Origin: Bacillota bacterium
Lineage (GTDB): Bacteria; Bacillota; Clostridia; Lachnospirales; Lachnospiraceae
Length of the DNA stretch: 64,000 bases
Reading direction: 5' to 3'
NCBI GenBank assembly: GCA_023439505.1
Contig: JAEXNR010000023.1
Coordinates: 106,331-170,330 of the forward strand
A program made the position numbers and the translations under genes. The notes below the pieces were generated by a model. The model made no database searches and was not told where the DNA came from. It was given only the letters and a program-made list of their open reading frames with translations. Position 1 is the stretch's first letter, and each line of letters begins with the position of its first letter. Below, one piece after another: positions 8,446 through 17,361 of the stretch.

Positions 8446-9210
8446 CTATTCAAAGCGTTTTGCGGCAACCATCATGGGAATAAAAAAGCCAAGGCATGCA
8501 AATAATGTAAAATACAACTTTCCAGAACTCCATAGTACCGGAAAAAACCAACTTACCGTAAGATAAAGCAGTGGGAATACAATAGAAACAATCATCAGCC
8601 ACAGTCGTCCGATGTGAAGAATATACGGCCAGTTGCGGTTGTTAAAACTGATGCCCGCCATGTTCATACGAAATATTCCATCGCTGAACGTATGGATTTT
8701 ATTCTCATCATAATAAGCAGGTAATGTTTCCTTGGCAAACAAGCAGAGCCATCCTCCAAAGAACAGGCTGAGAGCTTCAATCAACAGAATATTGTCTGTT
8801 AACTGATCTAAGGAATATCCCAATGCATAAAGTAATCCAAATTCTAACAAGATGATAATCACACAAGAAAGATAAATAACACCTCTTCGCTTACGCTGTT
8901 GTCCGCGTTGCTGTTCTTCCTTTGCTGAGAGCTTCAAGGTTCCGCTTACCAGGTTTTCCACCTCCTTCATATTCAGATGTTCTGGCTCACTGATAAATTG
9001 GCCGCTTAACAATTCGGTTATGGTTACACCGAGCAGAGTGGACAATGGTGAGAGCAGTGAAATATCCGGCATACTCAATCCCCGTTCCCATTTACTGACT
9101 GCCTTATCTGAGACAAATAGCTTTTGCGCCAGTTCTTTTTGTGTAAAAGATTTTTGTTTTCGCAGCTGCGCTAAAAATACGCCAAACTTTTCATTGTCAA
9201 TTTCATACAT
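8446..9210 (-). CDS. XRE-family regulator with C-terminal membrane domain
   Basis: A 254-residue protein with an N-terminal XRE/Cro-type helix-turn-helix (about residues 7-62; LRKQKSFTQKELAQKLFVSD with AVSKWERGLSMPDI). A ~50-residue linker and four to five hydrophobic segments (about 112-130, 145-160, 190-215, 225-245) follow. Membrane-anchored XRE proteins of this layout are common in Clostridia and are thought to couple an envelope cue to transcription. The start is ATG 9210 with CGGAGG eight bases upstream; the GTG at 9219 overlaps that site. It is transcribed toward the PsiE-like gene. The target is unknown; autoregulation would be usual. Confidence 0.85.
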   Translation of the reverse strand: MYEIDNEKFGVFLAQLRKQKSFTQKELAQKLFVSDKAVSKWERGLSMPDISLLSPLSTLLGVTITELLSGQFISEPEHLNMKEVENLVSGTLKLSAKEEQQRGQQRKRRGVIYLSCVIIILLEFGLLYALGYSLDQLTDNILLIEALSLFFGGWLCLFAKETLPAYYDENKIHTFSDGIFRMNMAGISFNNRNWPYILHIGRLWLMIVSIVFPLLYLTVSWFFPVLWSSGKLYFTLFACLGFFIPMMVAAKRFE

Positions 9211-9312
9211 AGGATGCACCTCCGATTAACATGATAAGCTACATAATGGTTTCGGGCAACCGACCAGCGGTAGAATTGGGTGTTTTGCCAGTCATGCAAA
9301 TAAAGAAAAACG

Positions 9313-11295
9313 CTACAGCTCCGTTTCCACCCGGTTGCGTCCATTGGCCTTGGCCTGATAGAGAAGCATATCTGCCCGGTTTATGAAGGTGCCCACCGAT
9401 TCGCCTTGATACAAGGTGACTCCTATGGAAATACTGATGTTTCTGTGCTCGATTCCATAATCATACTGATAGACAGCCAGACGAAGCTTCTCCGCCAGTT
9501 CTGCGGCCTTCTCCAGGGTAATGTCCGGCAGGATGACGATGAATTCCTCTCCGCCGTAACGCCCGGTGATGTCCTGCTCTCTTGTATTGCGAATCAGCAG
9601 GCCGGATATGGTTTGCAATATGGTATCGCCAGCCGGATGCCCATACTTATCATTAATCTGTTTAAAATGATCGATATCCATCATCATAAGACACAGACGC
9701 TCTCCGGTCATGGGATATTCTGTGATCTTAGCCTCCAGAACTTCGTTAATATACTGATGATTATACAGATTCGTCAGACCATCTTTAATGGATTTATTTT
9801 TCAGCACAGTATTGATTTCCATAAGCTCCCGGTTAAGCTCGAGAATATGGTTATTATATTCTTTCAGCTGATCAGCAGTCCTTTTTTGCTCCGTAATATC
9901 AATGATGCAGCTTAACGCCACCTCTTGCTCATAATAAACGGAAGGAATGATAGTGACGAGACCGGTAAATCGGGTACCGTCCTTTTTGTTCAGTTCAATT
10001 TCACGATTACTGATTCTTTCATTCCGGTTAAGACTTTCGGTAAGAGCCTGTTCATTCGCAGACAATGCGATATATTCAGAAACATGACTTCCTACCAGAT
10101 CCATACCGACAGCACCGAATAGTTCCTCCGCATAAGAATTAAGATATAATACGGTTCCGGTGCCTTTACCGGTAAGAACGATGGAGATCGGTGCTCTTTC
10201 CAGGATATTGCGAAACATCATTTCACTATTTTTTAACTTCTTGTTTGTCAGGGTATGCTTCTCGATTTCATCCTTCAACCGCTTATTTGCCCTGATGTCC
10301 TCACAGACGAACAGAATCCCTCCGAGCAGATCCGGATCGATAAATAAGGGTACGATTGATACATTGATGGGAAGGAGTTCGCCGGATCTTGAATTAATCT
10401 CCAATTCTTTTAGCCGTACCCGCTCCCGTAACACCTCGCAGTCCATCATGATACGAAGGATATCAGGATGATCCAATAACTTCGTAATGTATTTGCCGGT
10501 GAGTTCGTCCCCTTCATAGGTAAGCAATTCATAGGCTTTTTTATTCGCTTTCATAATAATACCCTGCGGATCTGTCAGAAAGGTCAGGCCATTTAATTCA
10601 TGAAATAATTCATTGGTTATCATAGAGGATGGAATGGACATAAACTGGTATCTGGTAATGGCATAATAAACGCCAAGAAGCATGATCAGTGTAAGAATCT
10701 GACCAATGTAAGGCAATTTGATGATATGGAGTGCAGGTAATACGTATTGTACAATCAGATTCAGGATAAAGGGCAGGAGACTGCTTATGGAGATGATGAG
10801 GGCCTGCTTCTTTCTGATTTTACTATCAGAGCGGTACCCCCATATGCTAATCAGTACGATACTGGTCGCCAGATAAGAGAAGTTATACGCAAAATTGCCG
10901 ATATTAAAGAAGGTTCTGACAAAATTGCTTGTCTGAAGATCCGGACCAAAGAGAAATAAAACCATGCATAAGAAAACCATTGCCGGGGACAGGATCAATA
11001 ATTTAATATACCAATGTCTGATCTGCTTGTTTTCAATCAGAACAAGAACAAAATACAGAACAAAAGCTTCGAAGGTGCACCAACCGAAGGCAGCAACTTT
11101 ATTCCAGAAGGAATATTCATAGATATCCACTGCAAGATAAACAAAGCTGTCTCCAAATGACCATATGGTCATACAGAGGTTTAAGAGAAAGAATATGTTA
11201 CACAGCCGGGATTTTGGATTTGCCTTAAGGGCATGCAAGCCCACATAAAAATACAATATAGATGCTGTCAAAGAAATGACTGCCAAATATTTCAT
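9313..11295 (-). CDS. Membrane diguanylate cyclase (7TM-PAS-PAS-GGDEF)
   Basis: A 660-residue protein predicted to make cyclic di-GMP. Residues 1-225 contain about seven hydrophobic helices of the histidine-kinase N-terminal 7TM type. Two PAS domains (about 230-350 and 355-480) and a short coiled coil precede the GGDEF domain (about 500-660). The active-site motif is RYGGEEF at about residue 580, and an RxxD inhibitory site (REQD) stands five residues before it, so product inhibition is expected. MMDIDHFKQINDKYGHPAGD is the conserved metal/substrate block. No EAL or HD-GYP phosphodiesterase is present nearby. The ATG is preceded by GAGGAGC, and a sigma-A-like promoter lies at 11330-11357. It appears to be a single-gene unit. 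Confidence 0.95.
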   Translation of the reverse strand: MKYLAVISLTASILYFYVGLHALKANPKSRLCNIFFLLNLCMTIWSFGDSFVYLAVDIYEYSFWNKVAAFGWCTFEAFVLYFVLVLIENKQIRHWYIKLLILSPAMVFLCMVLFLFGPDLQTSNFVRTFFNIGNFAYNFSYLATSIVLISIWGYRSDSKIRKKQALIISISSLLPFILNLIVQYVLPALHIIKLPYIGQILTLIMLLGVYYAITRYQFMSIPSSMITNELFHELNGLTFLTDPQGIIMKANKKAYELLTYEGDELTGKYITKLLDHPDILRIMMDCEVLRERVRLKELEINSRSGELLPINVSIVPLFIDPDLLGGILFVCEDIRANKRLKDEIEKHTLTNKKLKNSEMMFRNILERAPISIVLTGKGTGTVLYLNSYAEELFGAVGMDLVGSHVSEYIALSANEQALTESLNRNERISNREIELNKKDGTRFTGLVTIIPSVYYEQEVALSCIIDITEQKRTADQLKEYNNHILELNRELMEINTVLKNKSIKDGLTNLYNHQYINEVLEAKITEYPMTGERLCLMMMDIDHFKQINDKYGHPAGDTILQTISGLLIRNTREQDITGRYGGEEFIVILPDITLEKAAELAEKLRLAVYQYDYGIEHRNISISIGVTLYQGESVGTFINRADMLLYQAKANGRNRVETEL

Positions 11296-11329
11296 ACCGT
11301 ATAGCTCCTCGTTCGTATGTTATTATTTT

Positions 11330-11357
11330 ATAATAGCATAACGGTGAAAATAGTCAA
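11330..11357 (-). promoter_or_regulatory. Sigma-A-type promoter of the diguanylate cyclase gene
   Basis: Reading the minus strand, TTGACT (11357-11352) and TATTAT (11335-11330) are separated by 16 bases, about 35 bases upstream of the start codon at 11295. Only the sequence match supports it. Confidence 0.5.
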
Positions 11358-11373
11358 CAGGCTCTGGAGCAGG

Positions 11374-12270
11374 TCACCTGGTGCTGGAAATAATTTCTGA
11401 AAGATAACGTCCCAGCGCATCCTGCCAGGACGGCAGCGGTGTAAATCCATTTTCTATCAGCTTCGTCTTATCCAGGCGGCTGTTAAAGGGTCTTGCTGCT
11501 TTGGAAAGACCATACTCTGCACTAGTCACCGGAGTGACGGTCAAGCGATCTTCTCCATACTCCTTCTGTCCCAGTTGTGCTGCCTGACGAAATATTTCAA
11601 CGGCAAAGTCATACCAGCTGATGTATCCGCCTTCATTGGTGGCATGGTAATACCCGTAGCGCTTTGTCTCTATCATATCAATCAGAAGTCTAGCCAGATC
11701 AAAGGTATAAGTAGGCGTGCCAATCTGGTCATTCACAACCTTCAACCGATCCTGTGTTTTACCGGCACTCAGCATGGTTTTTACAAAGTTTTTTCCGTTT
11801 ACTCCAAATACCCAGGCAATCCGAACGATAAAGTATTGCTCCAATGTCCGGGATACGGCAAGTTCACCGGCAAGTTTTGATTCCCCGTAGACATTTAACG
11901 GCTTATAGTCCTTACAATCCGGTGTCCAGGGAGCCGTTCCCTGTCCGTCAAATACGTAATCGGTGGAGACATAAAGCAATTTAGCGCCCAGTTCTTTGCA
12001 TAGAGCGGCTATATTTTCTGTCCCGGCTGCATTGACCAGAGTTACTTTTTCTATATTTTCTTTTTCTTCTGCTGCATCTACGGCTGTCCAGGCAGCACAG
12101 TGAATAACTGCATCCGGATGAACAGCTTTCATGACCTGATCCACAGAAGCGGGGTCTGTTATATCCATATCTTCGATATCCACACCGACAGCTTCATGAC
12201 CACGTTTGGTCAATTCATTGACACAATCATATCCAAGCTGTCCTTTGACGCCTGTAACCAATACTTTCAT
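11374..12270 (-). CDS. rfbD: dTDP-4-dehydrorhamnose reductase RfbD
   Basis: Last step of dTDP-L-rhamnose synthesis: NAD(P)H reduction of dTDP-4-dehydro-L-rhamnose. The 298-residue product is an extended SDR with an N-terminal Rossmann motif VTGVKGQLGYD, the VNAAGTENIA segment, STDYVFDG, and the catalytic YGESK (Tyr-x3-Lys). Length is normal for the family. It is the third gene of the minus-strand rfbA-rfbB-rfbD run, 17 bases after rfbB. The epimerase gene rfbC, which acts between RfbB and RfbD, is absent from this run and from the window. Rhamnose would feed the surface-glycan genes at 28-38 kb. Confidence 0.95.
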   Translation of the reverse strand: MKVLVTGVKGQLGYDCVNELTKRGHEAVGVDIEDMDITDPASVDQVMKAVHPDAVIHCAAWTAVDAAEEKENIEKVTLVNAAGTENIAALCKELGAKLLYVSTDYVFDGQGTAPWTPDCKDYKPLNVYGESKLAGELAVSRTLEQYFIVRIAWVFGVNGKNFVKTMLSAGKTQDRLKVVNDQIGTPTYTFDLARLLIDMIETKRYGYYHATNEGGYISWYDFAVEIFRQAAQLGQKEYGEDRLTVTPVTSAEYGLSKAARPFNSRLDKTKLIENGFTPLPSWQDALGRYLSEIISSTR

Positions 12271-12287
12271 ATAAATTCTCCATCCTG

Positions 12288-13316
12288 TTATAGTAATGAT
12301 CGATTTTCGTACATTTTCTCATAATAATTACGGTATTCACCGGAGATAATCGTTTCCCACCATTCTTTATGATCAAGATACCACTGAATGGTCAGCTTAA
12401 TGCCATCTGCAAATTTTGTCTCCGGAAGCCAGCCAAGCTCGCGGTGAATCTTTGCCGGATCTATGGCATAGCGCATATCATGGCCCTTTCTGTCAGTTAC
12501 ATAAGTAATCAGACGTTCCGGTTTAGAGAGCTCTCTGCAGATGATTTTTACGATGTCAATATTCTTCATCTCATTATGGCCGCCGATATTATAAACTTCG
12601 CCGACGCGGCCGTTATGAAGGATCAGATCAATGGCTTTGCAGTGGTCCTCCACATAAAGCCAGTCACGTACATTTTCACCCTTTCCGTATACGGGGAGCG
12701 GTTTGTCATTTAAAGCATTAGCAATCATCAGCGGTATCAGCTTCTCCGGAAAATGATAGGGGCCGTAGTTATTGGAACAGCGGCTGATGGTAACGGGGAG
12801 TCCATAGGTACGGTGATAAGCAAGGACCAGAAGATCAGCGCCTGCTTTGGAGGAACTGTAAGGACTGCTGGTATGAATGGGCGTTTCCTCGGTGAAGAAG
12901 AGATCGGGTCTGTCAAGGGGAAGATCGCCATATACTTCATCTGTAGATACCTGATGATAGCGTTTAATGCCGTAGTTTTTACAGGCGTCCATTAATACGG
13001 AGGTTCCGATGATATTGGTGCTAAGGAATACCTCCGGCGTCTCGATGGAGCGATCCACATGGCTTTCTGCTGCAAAGTTGACAACCATATCAGGGTGTTC
13101 CTCCCCGAATAACCGGTACACCGCCTCGCGGTCTGTAATACTCTCTTTAACAAATCGGAAATTTGGATGATTCATGACAGGAGCAAGTGTTGACAGGTTA
13201 CCTGCATAGGTCAGGCAGTCCAGACATACGATACGGTAGTCCGGGTATTGTTTCAGCATATGGAAGATAAAGTTACTGCCTATGAATCCGGCACCGCCGG
13301 TTACGATAATATTCAT
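12288..13316 (-). CDS. rfbB: dTDP-glucose 4,6-dehydratase RfbB
   Basis: Converts dTDP-glucose to dTDP-4-dehydro-6-deoxyglucose with tightly bound NAD. The 342-residue protein shows the extended-SDR features GGAGFIGSNF at the N terminus, STDEVYGDL with the catalytic Thr-Asp-Glu, YSSSKAGAD with Tyr-x3-Lys, and the sugar-nucleotide block NNYGPYHFPEKLIPLM. Its start codon lies two bases after the rfbA stop region, so the two are translationally coupled. Rhamnose is the obvious product because rfbD follows, though the intermediate can also go to other 6-deoxysugars. Confidence 0.97.
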   Translation of the reverse strand: MNIIVTGGAGFIGSNFIFHMLKQYPDYRIVCLDCLTYAGNLSTLAPVMNHPNFRFVKESITDREAVYRLFGEEHPDMVVNFAAESHVDRSIETPEVFLSTNIIGTSVLMDACKNYGIKRYHQVSTDEVYGDLPLDRPDLFFTEETPIHTSSPYSSSKAGADLLVLAYHRTYGLPVTISRCSNNYGPYHFPEKLIPLMIANALNDKPLPVYGKGENVRDWLYVEDHCKAIDLILHNGRVGEVYNIGGHNEMKNIDIVKIICRELSKPERLITYVTDRKGHDMRYAIDPAKIHRELGWLPETKFADGIKLTIQWYLDHKEWWETIISGEYRNYYEKMYENRSLL

Positions 13317-13318
13317 AA

Positions 13319-14236
13319 TTACATCAAATTCCTTTCCGTTTCGTTGGGCGTATCCAAATATTTGCCGTTTAAGACATCCATCAGGTACTGACCATACTGG
13401 TTCTTTTTAAATAATTCATATACGTTCCTGACATCTTCCCTGGTAATCCAGCCGTTTAGATAAGCAATCTCCTCCAAACAGGCAATCTTACGGTGCTGAT
13501 GCGTTTCTATAGTTTTGACAAAATTCGTTGCATCCACAAGACTCTCGTGGGTACCGGTATCAAGCCAGGTAAAGCCCTGTCCCAATAGCTCTACATTTAA
13601 TTCATTGTTCTCCAGATAGATACGGTTTAAATCTGTGATTTCCAGCTCGCCCCTGGCACTCGGCTTTAGGCCTTTGGCATAGGACACCACACGGTTATCA
13701 TAGAAATACAGACCGGTAACACAGTAATTGCTCTTTGGGACCTGCGGTTTTTCTTCAATGGATACCGCTTTTCCATTGTGATCAAATTCAACGATTCCAA
13801 AACGCTGCGGATCATCCACATAGTATCCGAATATCGTTGCCCCTTTCCCGGTCTGGGCATTGATGGAAGCTGCCTTCAGGCGTTTGTTCAAGCCATGTCC
13901 GGCAAAGATGTTATCACCGAGAACCATGGCAACGCTGTCCTCTCCGATAAATTCCTCCCCGATGAGAAAAGCCTGCGCCAGTCCGTCGGGACTTGGCTGT
14001 ATGGCATAGGATAAATGAACGCCGAATTGGTGACCGTCTCCTAAGAGCTCATGAAAGCGGGGGGTATCCTGTGGGGTGGATATAATCAGAATGTCACGGA
14101 TGCCTGCATTCATCAGAATGGACATGGGGTAATAGATCATCGGCTTGTCGTAAATAGGCAGCAGCTGCTTTGAAGTTACCATGGTCAGAGGATATAGACG
14201 TGTGCCGGAACCTCCTGCTAATATAATTCCCTTCAT
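13319..14236 (-). CDS. rfbA: Glucose-1-phosphate thymidylyltransferase RfbA
   Basis: First enzyme of dTDP-rhamnose synthesis, joining dTTP and glucose-1-phosphate. The 305-residue product begins MKGIILAGGSGTRLYPLT (nucleotide-binding loop) and has SKQLLPIYDKPMIYYP, VLGDNIFAGHGL (metal-binding Asp) and EEKPQVPKS, all typical of the RmlA short form. It is the first gene of the minus-strand rfb run. The ATG has AAGGAGAATTATT directly upstream. A 12-bp palindrome (14269-14280) and the terminator of the preceding gene (14312-14332) lie in its leader, so it starts its own transcript. Confidence 0.97.
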   Translation of the reverse strand: MKGIILAGGSGTRLYPLTMVTSKQLLPIYDKPMIYYPMSILMNAGIRDILIISTPQDTPRFHELLGDGHQFGVHLSYAIQPSPDGLAQAFLIGEEFIGEDSVAMVLGDNIFAGHGLNKRLKAASINAQTGKGATIFGYYVDDPQRFGIVEFDHNGKAVSIEEKPQVPKSNYCVTGLYFYDNRVVSYAKGLKPSARGELEITDLNRIYLENNELNVELLGQGFTWLDTGTHESLVDATNFVKTIETHQHRKIACLEEIAYLNGWITREDVRNVYELFKKNQYGQYLMDVLNGKYLDTPNETERNLM

Positions 14237-14268
14237 AATAATTCTCCTTCTATATTATTAATATGTAC

Positions 14269-14280
14269 GAATCATGATTC
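14269..14280. promoter_or_regulatory. 12-bp palindrome upstream of rfbA
   Basis: The sequence GAATCATGATTC is a perfect palindrome 33 bases upstream of the rfbA start codon, within its presumed leader. It could be an operator; such palindromes also occur by chance, so support is weak. Confidence 0.3.
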
Positions 14281-14311
14281 AGTTATAAGGAAAGGTATAA
14301 TTATATTATAA

Positions 14312-14332
14312 AAGGTGCCCTAAGGGCACCTT
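14312..14332 (-). terminator. Terminator of the MerR-methyltransferase gene
   Basis: A 9-bp perfect stem (AAGGTGCCC/GGGCACCTT) with a TAA loop. On the minus strand it is followed by TTATAATATAATT. It lies just downstream of the MerR-methyltransferase stop and upstream of rfbA. Confidence 0.8.
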
Positions 14333-14360
14333 CAAGTACTTTTTGCAAAATTTGCTTAAA

Positions 14361-15542
14361 TTATTTTTCGCAAAGGAATATACCGGCATCCTTGGTGATG
14401 TGAAATCCTTTTCCGGTTTTCTTCTTCACGAAGGATCTGAATTCCTTATAATGATCAATAATATACTTATTCTGATTGCCATGGCAGGAAAGGATATAAG
14501 AGATCAGCGGTTCCGGGGATGGAACTGTCAGGGAGTCATTGTATGAAATCCATGCTGTATTGGGAAAGAAGGGGGACAGGATCTCCAGCCCATTCTCCCG
14601 CCCAAACCGTTCATACAGCTTATCGGCTGACAGAATAATCCGATCATCAAAATCTGCCACAAGCCGGCTGACCTCCTTCATATGGTCACTGCCGTATGTG
14701 CTGCACAGGAATACGCCATTTGGTTTTAAGACGGCTCTGATGTTTTCGCAAACCCTTGGAATGTCATCACAATAAAACAATACATGATTGGCGATGACAA
14801 GATCAAAGGTGTTATCTTCGTATGGAATGTTATGACAGTCAAATGCTTCAAATGAAAATCTCAAATCTTGTGTACCGAGAGCTCGTCTTGTATCGCGTAG
14901 CATCCCTTCCGAACGATCCGACAGGATAATATGCAGCCCTGCGGGCAGTTCAGACAGATTATCCCGCCAAAGGGTTCCGTCCCCGCAGCCAATCTCCAGA
15001 ATCTTCATACCCGGTTTGATTTTGCATTGCTGGTAGATCCAGGGAAACCACCCCTGCTGGTTCTTAGAATACAGGTTGTGCAGATTGATTCGTGAAGAGA
15101 GGTTGGAGGCATTTTGATATTGATTTTTCAAGCTCTTCTCCATTCCGGTCAGGTGAATCAGATTTAACATCTTGGTCCAGTCAACAAAACGTTGTGATTG
15201 GATGGCTGTGTAAGTATCCTCAATTGTCTTAGCAACAAGCTGCATCTCTTCTATTTTGTCATGCACCAGCTTGAGCTGAATATTCAGAGAATTGGCCATA
15301 AAGTGATAATCAGAATCATCGATCAGCATTTCACGAATATCGTCCAGAGAAAATCCCAGGTATTTTAATAGAAGGATCTGCGAAAGTCTTGCAAATTCCT
15401 CATCGGTATAATAGCGGGCACCACTTGGGGTAACATAGGAAGGTTTCAAAATAGTATGTTCGTCATAATAACGGAGGGTTTTCTTGGTAATATGAGCCAT
15501 ACGGGCAAACTCACCGATAGAGTAGTAGCCTTGTTTCTTCAT
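14361..15542 (-). CDS. MerR-type regulator fused to a class I SAM methyltransferase
   Basis: A ~393-residue two-part protein. Residues 1-75 are a MerR winged helix (YSIGEFARMAHITKKTLRYY, then LLLKYLGFSLDDIREML), followed by a coiled-coil dimerisation stretch to about residue 125. The C-terminal half is a class I methyltransferase with motif I ILEIGCGDGTLWRD, a motif II-like HIILSDRSEGML, and a FDLVIANHVLFYCDDI block. Such a fusion may let a regulator also modify a small molecule or sense SAM/substrate; the target is unknown. Three in-frame ATGs compete (15575, 15560, 15542). ATG 15542 is preferred because GAGG lies nine bases upstream and the MerR domain then begins at once. It follows the HTH gene on the same strand, 59 bases away, so they are likely cotranscribed. 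Confidence 0.82.
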   Translation of the reverse strand: MKKQGYYSIGEFARMAHITKKTLRYYDEHTILKPSYVTPSGARYYTDEEFARLSQILLLKYLGFSLDDIREMLIDDSDYHFMANSLNIQLKLVHDKIEEMQLVAKTIEDTYTAIQSQRFVDWTKMLNLIHLTGMEKSLKNQYQNASNLSSRINLHNLYSKNQQGWFPWIYQQCKIKPGMKILEIGCGDGTLWRDNLSELPAGLHIILSDRSEGMLRDTRRALGTQDLRFSFEAFDCHNIPYEDNTFDLVIANHVLFYCDDIPRVCENIRAVLKPNGVFLCSTYGSDHMKEVSRLVADFDDRIILSADKLYERFGRENGLEILSPFFPNTAWISYNDSLTVPSPEPLISYILSCHGNQNKYIIDHYKEFRSFVKKKTGKGFHITKDAGIFLCEK

Positions 15543-15601
15543 GGATGGATTCCTCATCATGTTGTGATTCCTCATTTTCTGCTTTTCTTTTCTGCCATCT
15601 G

Positions 15602-17041
15602 TTATCTTGCTTGCCACAGTTCTTCCAGGAACGCTATGGTTTCCTCTCTGGAACAGGTATGTTTAGGGATCAGTTCATTTTTTATAAAATCATCGAATAA
15701 ATCCAGAAATGGTTTCGCAGTGATAATTCCTTCATCCAGATCCTCATCATAACCGGAGCAGGAGTCAAATAAGTAAAGTGCATTATGTTCATAATAGATA
15801 TACTCGATATTCCCTATTTTGTAATCATCGTTCAGCAGATAGATCTGGAAGTTGGGGTTTTTGCTCAGCGCCTGAAGGAGATAACCAATGGTGTATTTCA
15901 CCTCGGCATCGGTGAAATCACGAAACTGATAAAACTGATCGGATAAGATATGATGCTTTGCAAAATCTATCAGACCTCTTCTGGTATATAACTGTACCTT
16001 CTTTTTATCTGAGTGATAATAGTTTTGAAATCTCTCTGTATTAATTTGAATCAGTTTCTGGATCTTTGGATGATCCTTATCATAACCCAGGTAATTGGCA
16101 TCCTTTAACATCTGGTAGGAGATATCCACGGGAATTATCTGAAAACACATATTCTGTTTTATTGCATAATCAGAGGATGTTTTTTCAAGCTGGAGCAGGA
16201 ATTCACAGATACTGATAAGCTTATCCAGGGCACCCGGCGCATCGTAGCTTTTTCTGATGGGTCTGCAATGGGACTTCACAAAGGTGAGATTCTCCTGATA
16301 GAAACGGAATAAGGAGTTGCCCGGATTATCCAGTAAGATTGAGAGATTCTGATCCTGATCCAAACTGATCAGATCCGTCTGTAAGGTTTCATCCTGTGAC
16401 AATTTCTCGATAACCATAAAATTAGACCGGTTCATCCTCGATAGGGGAAAGGCAGCATTAGAATCATAAAAGGAGTCAAAATAAGCAAAATAGTTCTTAT
16501 AGTTGATTAGTTTTAAGATGGCAGAGAAGGTCTGGGCATTCAGAGCAGGGTCATCATGGATTAAGATAATGTGTTCAATATGTATCGCTGTGCCTAAGGA
16601 GGCCCGGATGAAGGATGAGATGATAGGAAGCAGCTCTCCCGCAATCAAATCATAAACAAATATGGTGATTTTTTTATAATTACGGTAAGATTCAAATGTT
16701 TCTTTCAGCTTACCGGAAACGGCACCATAGTGATTTGGCGTATCATCACACAGGTGATAAAGAATATGTCTGGCTTTGATGGTGTTCTTGCCATATCGGC
16801 TGACCTCAATGGAATCATTCATCCTGGCGATTTCCTCCCGGTCAGATGAGAGAGGCAGCAAGGTCAAAAGCTTATCCGCAAAGGCTTCGATGATTTCAAT
16901 GCCGCATTCATCATGCAATAGCCGGTGAATGGAATTTCTGCTTTTCGTATGGGTCAGGCTTGCCAGTTCGGTAATGGTAAGTCTCTTCCTGCGCAGCATA
17001 AGATCCAGGAATTCTCCAAAGGTTAACAAATCTGCAGACAT
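15602..17041 (-). CDS. Unrecognised protein with N-terminal helix-turn-helix
   Basis: A 479-residue protein that I do not recognise as a whole. The first ~60 residues look like a Cro/XRE-like helix-turn-helix (FLDLMLRRKRLTITELASLT followed by SRNSIHRLLHDECGIEIIEA). The remaining ~410 residues are rich in Ile, Leu, Tyr and charged residues, without membrane helices or catalytic motifs that I know; they look like a large alpha/beta sensor domain. The start is ATG 17041 with GGGGGGATTTGATC upstream; a reading from 17113 lacks a ribosome binding site. The next gene on the strand is the MerR-methyltransferase fusion, so the two regulators may act together. It is divergent from the phospho-signalling island across a ~320-bp gap. 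Confidence 0.6.
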   Translation of the reverse strand: MSADLLTFGEFLDLMLRRKRLTITELASLTHTKSRNSIHRLLHDECGIEIIEAFADKLLTLLPLSSDREEIARMNDSIEVSRYGKNTIKARHILYHLCDDTPNHYGAVSGKLKETFESYRNYKKITIFVYDLIAGELLPIISSFIRASLGTAIHIEHIILIHDDPALNAQTFSAILKLINYKNYFAYFDSFYDSNAAFPLSRMNRSNFMVIEKLSQDETLQTDLISLDQDQNLSILLDNPGNSLFRFYQENLTFVKSHCRPIRKSYDAPGALDKLISICEFLLQLEKTSSDYAIKQNMCFQIIPVDISYQMLKDANYLGYDKDHPKIQKLIQINTERFQNYYHSDKKKVQLYTRRGLIDFAKHHILSDQFYQFRDFTDAEVKYTIGYLLQALSKNPNFQIYLLNDDYKIGNIEYIYYEHNALYLFDSCSGYDEDLDEGIITAKPFLDLFDDFIKNELIPKHTCSREETIAFLEELWQAR

Positions 17042-17265
17042 GATCAAATCCCCCCATAACATAAAGTGATGTAACTGCCTGGGAAACACATGCTTGAGAT
17101 GTCTTGTAATCACTTATCGTTTTAACATCATTCTATCATGGAATGATTCGGTTATCAAGACACAACTTCTTTGTGACAGCATATGGAAGATGTTGCTTAT
17201 TTTCTCATAAAAAAATGTTAAAATATTGAAAGAATAGAAATAGAATTGTTTCATGAAAACAGACT

Positions 17266-17296
17266 AAGAAGTCATATGTAATTGTTATGACTTCTT
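17266..17296 (+). other. Hairpin in the leader of the phospho-signalling island
   Basis: A 10-bp perfect stem (AAGAAGTCAT/ATGACTTCTT) with an 11-base loop, followed by CCTTTTGT, lies 65 bases before the first island gene. It could be an attenuator or a terminator remnant. The 17042-17361 gap between divergent genes must also hold both promoters; I could not assign them with confidence. Confidence 0.4.
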
Positions 17297-17361
17297 CCTT
17301 TTGTGATACAATTCGCCGCCCGAATTTATTTTAAAATTGATAAAAAGCAGGAGGAATCAAT

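Noticed and set aside
9406..9915. 169-codon plus-strand frame opposite the diguanylate cyclase gene
   Set aside because: It is antisense to the GGDEF domain; the minus-strand protein has intact motifs, so this is a shadow.
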